Shown piece by piece: positions 20,163-29,461 of a stretch of 30,637 nucleotides of DNA (the first letter of the stretch is position 1; every line of letters begins with the position of its first letter). The notes under the pieces were generated by a model that searched no databases, had not been told where the DNA came from, and was given only the letters and a program-made list of their open reading frames with translations. Both the position numbers and the translations under genes were made by a program. The stretch spans positions 1-30,637 of the forward strand of contig JANBQC010000335.1 in assembly GCA_027576995.1 (NCBI GenBank), given 5' to 3'. The DNA comes from Dimargaris cristalligena (taxonomy: Eukaryota; Kickxellomycota; Dimargaritomycetes; Dimargaritales; Dimargaritaceae).

Positions 20163-22499
20163 TTATGAAAAGAGCTCTATACTCACGCTGCGTCTAGAAA
20201 AGGGGGTGCCTCGCATAGTCTGGACCGCCTCGACCATTTTTAGGTTAATCTTCCAGAGTTGGCCAAAACTCGCCAATACCTGGATAATTTCATCAATGAA
20301 TAAAGTGGCCAATTTCCGGTCAGCAGGGTCCACTGGGTTGGGGTAGGCGGAGCCCATGCCGTGGATTCGCTCGTTGCACACCACGGCGGCGGGATACAAG
20401 GAAGAGGAGAACAGGGTATTGCTGATAAAGGCGGGTGGGGTAGGGGACTTGATCATTAATTCACGGAGCCGGAGAGTGTAGGTCCAGCACCGTTCATGGC
20501 ATTCGGAGAGGGTGCGGTCCATGGAGTCACCGGTGGCCTGGAGGGCATCATTCAAGGCCGAGCCGGGATAGGGCACAGTGCTGTCAGGAGAGTGGCCGTC
20601 GAAATGGTTAAGGTAGATGGCCAGCATGGCACACATGATTCGGACCCGGATGCAGAAAGAATCGGCCTCACTCTGGGAAAACAGCACCACAGTATAGGGG
20701 GAAGTGCGCCAGTCTTTCTCACCCATTTCAGTGAAGCGGTTATACCACAGGTCGAGTTCATGATTGAGTCCGGGTAGGGCTTGAAGCCAGGCCGCGGGGT
20801 CCGTCGCCTGGCGCGCGCGGAGTTGGGCAATTCGATGACCTATAATAGATACCTCGGCTTTGACGACGATGACATTGGTTTTGATTCGGGAGTTATTGAC
20901 CATCGTTGGGTAGTCCTTGCCGGTGAATATATCGGAATCAGGATTCGCCAGTTCAGCTTCTAAGCGGGCTTCGATATCTCGGTCGGGACTGGGTAAATTG
21001 ACATAGCAGATGTCCATATCGATCAATGGTTTATGTCCAAAGATCAGTGCAGCCATCATGTCCTTACCAAAGTGAGCCCACCATATCATTCGGTAGTATT
21101 GGCGTATGAATTCGTTGCGTATAGTGGGTGCGTCCACTATAATCCCAGGGTCGGCATTAAGGCAAGTCAGTCGCGGGGGTGGATTAGGGTGATCAATCAG
21201 ATAGGACCGGATACTATGCTGCTTGCGAATGGAGGCAGCGAGTAAGCTTTGGTGGAGAGTAAGAAGGCCTAAGCCTAGGGTAGCGTCAGTTAACATACAC
21301 ATTACGGCAAATATATCGGGGCTAGGGTCGGCCAGGCAACGCGGTAACATAGCAATAAGCCGAGAGTGATACTGACTACTGATCATATGGGGCGAGGCCC
21401 GTTCAAAGGCGGGATGCTTGGAGAAGGGGGCAACGGCTAGCATGGCCGCCAACTGGTATGCTTCAGGGACCAGCTGGTTATCCAGTCGATAGAGAATCCG
21501 AAGTCGGTGTAGGGGGCTGTTGCCTCGGTAATTAAGTGAGCAAAAATCATCGATTGAGTGGCGCACTACACTAGAATGGAACAGTAAGTCGACAGGGGAA
21601 AACAGTGAACGGAGACAGGGTGGACCGCTGCTGGTATCTGCCAACGGGCCATCCAAGGAGGCGCTACCTTTCTCTGATCCATATTCTTTCATTGTTGAGT
21701 TTGCTAGTGACGAAGTGTGGCCCGGATAGAAATCACTTGGGGACCGGGAAGCCGGCGAGTTTCCCATTAGCTTGAGTATCAACCGGGCTGTCCGTAGACT
21801 AAGCGTGTCCTCCGTCGAATTGTCCACATTGAGTTGGTTGATGCCCGCCACTAGCCAATTAGGTAGCAGGTTCCACCTGGCTGGGTCTTGGGTGAAGGAA
21901 GGTGACGGCAAGGTGGCTATAGGTGATATATTATTGGTGAAATCGTCTATGGGGATGTCTAGGGCATTTGCAGGGAAATCCAATAGCAGGTCTACGGGTA
22001 TATATAAGGGGCCCTCTGGACTGGGTGGGTTCCTGGCCGAGTCAGTATATGCAGTCTGGGCTAAGCTGACAGTCCGACTTGAGTCCGAGGACGGTGGGCT
22101 ATCTGCGGTAGGCGCAAGAGTGGCCCGGTGGGTATATGCTGTAACGTCGAGGGGCACTAGTCGGGAAGGTGGGCCCTGAGTAGGAGATGGGGATTCGGGT
22201 GTGGAGCTGTCACAAGCACTATCATGGTGAATATTACCGAGCAAATGGGCTTGGGTCTTATGTAAACGAGGGGGAGTGATATGGTATCGACAGTCGGAGT
22301 TCCATTGTTGACATGTGGTGCAGCGAGGAAGTAACCGGTTGCAGCGGACCTTGCGTTTGCGACAGTTAAGACACGAGTAGCGGGAGCGCTCCGAGGTTGA
22401 ATTACCCTTCAGGGTAGTGGGAGGAAGGGGTAATAAAAGAATTGGAGCAGTGGGTCCCATGTGGTAGCTAATTGTTAGGAAGGGTAGGTGGATGTGCAA
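20163..22499 (-). CDS. Zn2Cys6 fungal transcription factor
   Basis: The open frame encodes 778 residues of a Gal4-type nuclear regulator. The binuclear zinc cluster is canonical: Cys at 43, 46, 53, 60, 63 and 70 (CX2C-X6-C-X6-CX2C-X6-C), with the basic RKRKVR stretch between the second and third Cys. A Ser/Pro/Thr-rich linker (about 80-290) leads into a fungal-specific middle homology region at about 310-560. This includes the FIRQYYRMIWWAHF segment and the DMDICYVNLPSPD segment typical of such domains. Translation may start at Met1 or Met14; both keep the cluster. The last seven residues may be intronic, because a strong GTGAGT donor follows codon 771. The target pathway cannot be told. No clustered biosynthetic genes lie nearby, so it is probably not a cluster-specific regulator. 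Confidence 0.9.
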   Translation of the reverse strand: MHIHLPFLTISYHMGPTAPILLLPLPPTTLKGNSTSERSRYSCLNCRKRKVRCNRLLPRCTTCQQWNSDCRYHITPPRLHKTQAHLLGNIHHDSACDSSTPESPSPTQGPPSRLVPLDVTAYTHRATLAPTADSPPSSDSSRTVSLAQTAYTDSARNPPSPEGPLYIPVDLLLDFPANALDIPIDDFTNNISPIATLPSPSFTQDPARWNLLPNWLVAGINQLNVDNSTEDTLSLRTARLILKLMGNSPASRSPSDFYPGHTSSLANSTMKEYGSEKGSASLDGPLADTSSGPPCLRSLFSPVDLLFHSSVVRHSIDDFCSLNYRGNSPLHRLRILYRLDNQLVPEAYQLAAMLAVAPFSKHPAFERASPHMISSQYHSRLIAMLPRCLADPSPDIFAVMCMLTDATLGLGLLTLHQSLLAASIRKQHSIRSYLIDHPNPPPRLTCLNADPGIIVDAPTIRNEFIRQYYRMIWWAHFGKDMMAALIFGHKPLIDMDICYVNLPSPDRDIEARLEAELANPDSDIFTGKDYPTMVNNSRIKTNVIVVKAEVSIIGHRIAQLRARQATDPAAWLQALPGLNHELDLWYNRFTEMGEKDWRTSPYTVVLFSQSEADSFCIRVRIMCAMLAIYLNHFDGHSPDSTVPYPGSALNDALQATGDSMDRTLSECHERCWTYTLRLRELMIKSPTPPAFISNTLFSSSLYPAAVVCNERIHGMGSAYPNPVDPADRKLATLFIDEIIQVLASFGQLWKINLKMVEAVQTMRGTPFSRRSVSIELFS

Positions 22500-24911
22500 C
22501 CAAAGAAATAGAAAAGCTACGGAAAAAGGTGTCGAATGAGGGAGTCATATCTGTGGGAAATAGCACAATAATTCAAGGAAAGGGTGGTCGCAAGCTAGAC
22601 CTTTCGGGTGCATATAAAAGGGCAAAGTGGGGAGGAATAGTTTTATCTAAAACAAAGTAAAAGGTATGGTGGAATTATAAGGCCTAAAAATGCCGCAGCA
22701 AGGATGAGCGAAGCAGTGTAACGGGCTGAAACAAGAGGCCGCTTTAAGGAAAAACTCAGAGGTCACAGTGGATGAATGTGGGGCAAATGTGAAGGAGGAG
22801 GAGGACCATTGTTAGAGGACTAACCAATAGAAATCCCGCTATGGGAGATATATAGCGAATCAATAGTTAATCAATAAACGTCGGTCTTTTCTTTCTCTCT
22901 TAATTGATTTAATGCTAACAACCATACCCATTTTGTTCCACTCCTAGCTTTTAAATTAATAGGCAGCCGTCTGTTATTTCATTGGCATACTTATAACACT
23001 GCTTCAAGGTCAGGTGTATGCCATGCGACATCTGCCCCCCAATTGAACGATTTCCAAAAGAAGGACCCCCTTCAATTTGGTTTACGGAGAAACAAACTGC
23101 CTAAAACATGAAAACCTGGCTATTTGTATTCTATCGATATACCGCCTCCTCACTGCCAACTACTTAATCGGCTTTGGAAAAATAATGAGAAGGATAGAGG
23201 AGTAAGGGTTAACAAAAACAGTGAGGTTGGCAGGGGAGGTTGGGTTGTCACACCTACACTCTAATGGCATGCTGTAAACTTGGCCGATTGTGCAGACATA
23301 TTCAGCAATCATGATGTCCAACCCCGCCTTTCCTTTACTGACCCACACACTGAACTGTAACCCAGTAGCTGACTGGTATTGCACCCCCCTTTCCAAAGAA
23401 GGCACTACATAATCCCCTAAAGGGATAGATCCCTTGTTTAAATAGTGACCTGGGGTAGCAAGATGGTTAAGTACTCAATTGTCCAATCAAAGCCCATTAG
23501 GACAGGCTCCTTAAAAACTCAGTAAAAGGTGGGATGATCACTGTACTAGACTGACAGAGATAGATAAGTTAAATATCCCCAATCTGATACACATTCGTAA
23601 TAATAAAATTTGGTGGTGACTATCAAAAGAGTTAATAGACAAATACCAGGAGAAAATCAGCAAAACTATCTAAGAGATTTGATAATTCAGTGCCGTGAGA
23701 TGGTCAGCGATCAGCTTTAAATAGTCAGTTATCAATTCAGCCGGTGATGATTATGTCAGATTTGCCGATTATCGACTGTTTCAAATGTTGGCAATAGATT
23801 TCAAATAATATGTCAATTCTTGAGAAGATTTCCGCGCCTTTTGGAAGTTTATGTCCCAATCCATGATTTCATAAGTGTTTTAGCTACCATGTTATTGCAA
23901 TTTTATGACAACTATTTGAAATGTGGAAGGGAATTCAGTGTACTTAAACAATTGCTTTACAGCCTTTGTTCAGGGACCCTTTTTCGAAACAGATAGTGGT
24001 GATCTGCTTGTAACCTTATTTTATCTCAACAACTTTACAATTCAACTAAAATAGGTGTTTAAACCAAATAGTTTATTTCTAAAATGGGTGTATGTTAGCC
24101 TAGTTTATTGACTAGTTCGACAGTTGAATTTATACTATGTGTTACACCTCGCTTGCTTCCTCTAAATCGGTCATCGCCTCTCTCTCTATCAGCTAGAAAA
24201 CACCCCTTTCGACACCGGGGCAACCTGTAAATGAGCCCACAACCCCCTACTGCATCCTTAGACCTAGCACCGTAAGACGAGGTTCTGGTGGCAATTTAAC
24301 TATGCACCAAATGGTCGACAATATTTATCAACGAGAACGACGGATTTTGAATAATGTTATATCCAGGTTCCGCATACTGACTGTACCATTTGTACCACTG
24401 TCTCCTTCTAGTACATTGTGTGTCTTCGGAACCCAATCGCAATTACTTTGCTTAGTTTGAGGGGGTTTCCCGTGCTCAAATAGATTCGGTAGAGTAGCAA
24501 ATAAAAGGACACGCTACATGGTCGCTGTAAGATGCATATGGCAGAAAAAATGAGCTGCTGATCAAAATGTTTATATATAAAGATTCTAAAGAAAAAATAA
24601 GAGTTGTCAATAGGCTTACAGCGTAGATTGTAAGTAAAATAAAGACACGGTCCCTACTGACATATAGGTAGACAAGCAGAGTGGCATAAATATGGCTGGG
24701 CGCAAATTCTTAGGTAGCGTTATAGCACATAATGCATTTCAAAAAACGGCCTAGGCCAGAAATGCGAATTAACCGGCGATGTGATGACTTGTAAAAAAAT
24801 ATAAAGGCATCTAAGTTAGCGAGTAAATAGAATGAATAGATATTGTTGAAGTGCCTACTAAGCATGACGTGATGATACTTTTCTAATACGACTAGAAAAT
24901 ATACTATCTAA
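22500..24911. other. Long spacer upstream of the regulator
   Basis: This 2.4-kb stretch should hold the promoter of the Zn2Cys6 gene at its left end and the 3' flank of the chitin-binding gene at its right end. A plus-strand TATAAAAG (22613-22620) has no coding frame after it. A minus-strand frame at 23160-23405 (81 codons) lacks an ATG at its start and a leader, and I do not call it a gene. The rest is AT-rich without recognisable features. Confidence 0.45.
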
Positions 24912-25836
24912 TTAAGGGCAGAATGAGGGGCCGGTCCCACAAAAGCCCCAAATGCTACAGCATTGACCGGACGGACACGCCTTGGAGGCACTACAGGAGC
25001 CATCAGTGGAGATGTTGGTGGGTTTGGTAGGGGGAGTCGAGGTACTAGTGGGTTGAGGGTTGTCTCCACCATTGCCTGAGCAGGGCCCATTCTTGCAGCC
25101 GGCACCGCAGAAGCCATCACCTACACCACAAAAGCCCCACTGGCTACAGCACTGGCTACCGGGGCAGGACTTATCAGCACCGCAAGTGCCATCAGTGGAG
25201 ATGTTGGTGGGCTTGGTGGGGGCAGTCGAGGTGCTGGTGGGTTGGGGGTTGCTTCCACCATTGCCTGAGCAGGGCCCATTCTTGCAGCCGGCACCGCAGA
25301 AGCCATCGCCTACACCACAGAAGCCCCACTGGCTACAGCACTGGCTACCGGGGCAGGACTTATCGGCATCGCAAGTGCCGTCGGTGGAGATGTTGGTGGG
25401 CTTGGTTGGGATAGTCGAGGTGCTAGTGGGTTGGGGGTTGTTTCCACCGTTGCCTGAGCAGGGCCCGTTTTGACAGCCAGTACCACAGAAGCCGTCCCCT
25501 ACACCGCACCAGCCCCATTGGCTACAGCATTGGCCAGCCGCACAGGCGTGAGTGGCATCACATCCTATATTCATATAAATATGCATGTATCCATGGAAAT
25601 TGCACCTTGTTATTTTAGTTAGTTCCCTAATACTGTGTGTGGTACGTTAGTGGGTCGATTTCAGATAGCAATAGTCCATATGGATAAGAAGGAAGGTCTA
25701 TTACCATATTGTACGACTGGGTAAATATAAGAATGAATGTAGACTACTTACCACCACCGGGAAGCGAACCTTGGGCCAACACAAGAAGAGGGGCCGCTAG
25801 GGCCATGAGAGTCAGGGCAGTAACGAATCGAACCAT
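24912..25836 (-). CDS. Secreted chitin-binding protein with four hevein (CBM18) modules
   Basis: Two exons, 25836-25752 and 25564-24912, joined in phase 1 across a GTAAGT...TATAG intron of 187 bases, encode 245 residues. Exon 1 gives a signal peptide (MVRF, Leu/Ala core, cleavage near VLA-Q). The rest is four hevein-type modules starting at Cys 30, 93, 156 and 219 with a 63-residue period. The first three have the full eight-Cys pattern, including QCCSQWGWCG or QCCSQWGFCG with the Ser and aromatic residues that bind GlcNAc oligomers. They are separated by Pro/Thr/Ser linkers (NPQPTSTST) likely to be O-glycosylated. The fourth ends after its sixth Cys. No catalytic domain follows, so it is a lectin-like wall or secreted protein that may shield chitin or attach to it. 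A chitinase or deacetylase fusion is not visible. Confidence 0.9.
25050..25440 (-). repeat. 189-bp tandem coding repeats of the hevein modules
   Basis: Modules 2 and 3 with their linkers are near-identical at the DNA level with a 189-bp period. For example, GGCTACAGCACTGGCTACCG starts at 25142 and again at 25331. The first and fourth modules are more diverged. The array pattern fits expansion from the centre by unequal crossing over. Confidence 0.75.
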
Positions 25837-25995
25837 GGTAGTAGCTGAGGAAAAGTGGAGGTAGAAGGTGCCTGTAGAGAATCGAAAAGTCGAAGCTCTA
25901 GATGGAGATTGCCGGGTTAAGCCAAGGTATGAATGCGGTTGTGATGAGAAATGATGGGGTTGATGATAATGTAATGAAATGGAGACGGCCGCCGA

Positions 25996-26003
25996 CTTTT
26001 ATA
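25996..26003 (-). promoter_or_regulatory. TATA box of the chitin-binding protein gene
   Basis: The minus strand reads TATAAAAG (context CAGCATATAAAAGTCGG), 160 bases upstream of the ATG at 25836. Spacing and octamer match those of the small secreted protein gene at 3749. Confidence 0.6.
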
Positions 26004-27413
26004 TGCTGACCCCACCCATGATCCAGGCGGTTAAGGTAGATCAATTAAGCTTATTAGGCCATGGATCTCTGCATGCCATTAGGAATAGACGCCTACTGTG
26101 TAGTCCAAGTCCCTCTCCAGTGTGTGCGGTATTTTATTGCGCTTTCCCCATAGTTATTTTTAACTCTATATCGAGTGTATCGAGGAACAACATTAAGTCT
26201 CGGCATTAAAAATTCTTTGGGAAGACCCATGGATATGATAGACTCCGTTGAATCGTAGGGGTTCATCGCCCTGGTTAGTTACGTATCAGCAGCAACCATC
26301 CTTTTGGATCGGTTGAGGACAGGTGTTAATCGGAGTTTCAGGACATTGTTCGTAGTGACTATGGTGCAATCCGAATTCGATTTTCACTGTCGGCTCAACC
26401 CTCCGCCCCACCCTCATTTGCTGAGGCGGGTATAGAGGAGGGCGGCTGACTTAGTTAAGGGGTGGACAACTCCTATTTTTATCGGCCAATCCCATCGAAA
26501 TTATAGCAAGCGAGAGCGGCTGTAGATTGATGTTACACAAGACTTTCAGCCGATGTACCACAGTCAGTGGGAATCTCCCAAAAACTGCTTTTGGGTCAAT
26601 GGTAAATACATGTTTCGGTTCACTAATAGTGAGGCAATGTCGATTTAGCCGTACAGCCGAAATCGCTGGTAGGTAGCTGCCAATATTGTTTCTCTCGTCC
26701 CCTCCGCTCAGCGCCATGACGCGCACACTTCAACAACGCCCACTATGGATGTTTTTATCTCCACTATTGCCTCCCTGCACCGATCCACGGGCTCTGTATA
26801 CCGCCCGATGGGTAGGTTATAATCCCACTAAAGCATGCCCTGGTTTATGAACATGTGCAGGGCTAGGTGGTAAATATGTATGACTAGCGGCTAGAGTCGG
26901 AGTCTCTTAAATAGCGTGGGGAATATGGCTTTACAGAGTCCCTCGCTCTGTCATGGTCCTTTTGTTATACATGCAGGTCAGCTGCACCCCCCGGATTAAT
27001 CGATACTTAAACTTGGATTTCGGGGATTTAACAACTATGGGCATAGATAATATTTAAGATGTAGTTGAATAGGACTGTTACAGCTAATACAAAACGTGCG
27101 AGTTTTGCAGTATCCTATAATGGACCCTTATGAATAAGGAATAATCCAACCTCAAACCTACAATACATTTTAAACTAATATTTGACCAGCCAATTCATTG
27201 GACTCAACCATAACACGAACTATGCCTATCATTCTAATTATATCCTCTGTGTAGTTCTAAAAATAGACATTCTTGCACCTGGCAAGAGGGTAGTTCATCT
27301 TTTGTTTAGTTTCCAACTTCATATACTAGGGGATGGGTTTCCTTTGGTTAGCTACTGCTACTCTTGTCCTAACTGTTTTATTATAAAGTATTGATTTTGT
27401 TAATGTTGCCTGG
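26004..27413. other. Spacer without supported gene
   Basis: No gene is recognisable. Short open frames (26451-26726 minus, 25979-26209 plus) have no leader, motif or consistent promoter. The sequence becomes more AT-rich toward the retroelement zone. Confidence 0.45.
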
Positions 27414-27965
27414 GTTGACTACTCTTAGTCCATCAAGAGTCCTAAGGATAGACTTCTAACAGTAGGCAGGACTTAGACTTGGCTAAGTGGGCTACTAATA
27501 TCAGGTACAGGCACAGTACTAACTAATAAAGGCTATATGCAGGTATGGCAAGGGATATACAGTAGGCACACTTACTAGTCAGTATGGGGGAGTGATTATA
27601 TATAGAGTTTATTAGGGTAAACTAGGGGGTCAGAATAAGCTAAGGAATCTAACTGGTCCCAATAGGGCCCAGTTATATATATATAGGGATAACTCCAGAG
27701 GGAGGTCCCAAGGGAAGACTGCTGCTAAGACTATGATATAGGTAAATGGACTAACTAGATAGTTGCTAGTATCTGGAAAACTCTAATAGTAACCAGAAGA
27801 GTCTTTGGATCAGCACTTGAGTAATTAGTAGGAAGGGCTGGAGTCAAGGAAGGGGAAGGGTTTTATGATATAGGATAATCCCATAGTTCCAGAGGTGACT
27901 ATGGGAAGGTTAATATGGTACTATAAGGCCTAATAGGGATGGACACTGTAGTGTCCAGATTTATC
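27414..27965 (-). repeat. Retroelement fragment, copy C, inverted
   Basis: This block is the reverse complement of copy B (28545-29088) along about 540 bp, and its left part matches copy A. Shared pieces include the ACTCTT hairpin end, the GAGTTTATT run, the GGGAGGTCCC run, and CTATGGGAAGGTTAATATGG with CTATAAGGCCTAATAGGG. It keeps no intact frame. On its coding-like (minus) strand, a zinc-knuckle remnant lies just upstream at 27997-28038. Confidence 0.65.
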
Positions 27966-27996
27966 GGGGTTAGTAGTTATGAGGATCATGCACCCC

Positions 27997-28038
27997 TTGC
28001 CACTGTGCACAGTGTCCAAAGGCCCTACAGTTGTAACA
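27997..28038 (-). pseudogene. Gag-type CCHC zinc-knuckle remnant
   Basis: The minus strand encodes CYNCRAFGHCAQW, the first part of a retroelement nucleocapsid knuckle (CX2CX4H). The last Cys of the CX2CX4HX4C pattern is missing. In-frame stops lie a few codons on either side, so this is a relic. Its place upstream of copy C, in the same orientation, matches gag-before-protease order in LTR retrotransposons. Confidence 0.5.
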
Positions 28039-28544
28039 CCTATCGAAGCTTTAGTTCCATTGGTCAAAGACATTGTCAAAAAAAATGGAAGTAGGTTTAT
28101 TAAAAATATGGGACAGTAGTAGTGATATTTTCCAAAAAAATAATAATAATAATTGGAATTCTTCTCTTACATGGTAGGATATTGCCAGGTTTATGTATTC
28201 TCTGGTCTCTCTATCTGTCCATCAAACAAACTGGTAATATTATTCCCCAATTTGTCCATTTGCTGAGAAACTTTTCCCTTAACAAAGGACAATTCCTTTC
28301 ATCTTGGGATCAGTTAACAGTACTCATCAAAAGAAAATATAATAATTTTACAAAAAAAACTAATAGAATAAATATTATGATAAAAGAATACATAGTTTTG
28401 CAATACTGACTTCAATTAACTTGCCATCATTAGCCCATTATTAGTGCAAATTGCAAATCAGATGGTCATTTTGTTTGCTATTAGCTGGATTGACTGTGTG
28501 TGCTGTCAATGTCAATTCCCACAGTGTTGGCCCAGCTAATCCAA

Positions 28545-29088
28545 ACTAAATCTGGACTTAACAATCACCCCCCCCCTATTAGGCCTTATAGTGCCATATT
28601 ACCTTCCCATAGTTGCCCCCAATACTATGGGACCCTTCCATATTATATAACCCTTTTCCTTCTTGACTCTGGAACCCACTATTTACTCCCAGGTTAATCT
28701 AACAACTCTTCCAATTCCCAGCTGAGTCTTCCATACCCTACGCCATCCAGTTAGCTAGTTTACCCATCAGTAGTCTTAGTATCTTTCTTCTGGGACCTCC
28801 CTTTAGAGTAGTCCCCTGTGTATATATAACTAGCCCCCACTGGAGCCGGTTAGATTCCTTAGCTTATTCATGTCCCCCAGTTTCCCTTAATAAACTCTAT
28901 ATATGCTCATCCCTTTATACTAACTAGTAAGTGTACCTGCTGCATATCCCCTGTATATACCTGCACTTATCCCTTATTGGTTAGTATTGCACCCCCATCC
29001 TAATACCAGTAGCCCACTTCGCTGAGTCTAAGCCCCACCTACTATTAGAAGCCTATCCTCAGGACTCTTAATGGACTAAGAGTGGTAA
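28545..29088 (+). repeat. Retroelement fragment, copy B
   Basis: This is the plus-strand partner of copy C. Its right part (28834-29088) is highly similar to copy A at 138-393. It holds the protease-like motif at 28656-28697 and is followed by a coding-like stretch at 29123-29458. With copy C it makes a large inverted repeat with arms of about 540 bp and a centre of about 580 bp. Confidence 0.65.
28656..28697 (+). pseudogene. Retroelement aspartic-protease motif remnant
   Basis: The plus strand encodes FLLDSGTHYLLPG and then stops. LLDSG-T-H is the usual active-site form of Ty3/gypsy-type proteases, with the catalytic Asp codon at 28665-28667. In copy C the corresponding place is shifted by a frameshift and stop. 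The motif is short, so chance similarity is possible, but the knuckle and repeat context support it. Confidence 0.45.
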
Positions 29089-29122
29089 ACCCAAGTGACA
29101 TAGATAATAATCTAGGATATGA

Positions 29123-29458
29123 TTAAATGGCTATGCCTTAGATAAGTCTACAAGAGATAACACACAAGTAGTTGATGCAAAGGGTGCTTTATAGATAATA
29201 ATAAGGGAGATATCAAATAGATTGAGTTAACTATAAAAGGGGGTATAGAATAAATAGTAATTAGCTGTAGAATAACTATAGGAATTAGCTCAGTATTATA
29301 TAGCTAAGCTGACTAATGATGAAGGCATTGAGCTAGCATAGAAAATGTTAGAAGGTGATACTAGATAGTATTATAAGTGATAACTAATAATAGATGGTAT
29401 ATAACAAAAGGGATATATGGAATATGTGAATCAAGTGGTGGGAATGGCTGAAAGACAC
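29123..29458 (+). pseudogene. Decayed coding region of a retroelement, many TAG/TAA stops
   Basis: A single frame of 112 codons reads as plausible charged, helical protein (for example AKLTNDEGIELA, KMLEGDTR, QKGYMEYVNQVV) but is broken by 13 stops: six TAG, six TAA and one TGA. There is no net frameshift over 336 bases. The stops look like former Gln codons changed by C-to-T at CA dinucleotides. It directly follows retroelement copy B in the same orientation. I do not recognise the protein; gag or another retroelement product is the best guess. Confidence 0.5.
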
Positions 29459-29461
29459 TGA

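Noticed and set aside
22613..22620. TATAAAAG on the plus strand upstream of the Zn2Cys6 gene
   Set aside because: It faces away from the gene, and the plus strand after it has only frames of a few codons. It may be chance or drive a non-coding RNA.
23160..23405. 81-codon minus-strand frame
   Set aside because: The frame begins without an ATG, its first Met is about 30 codons in, and there is no leader or supporting splice site.
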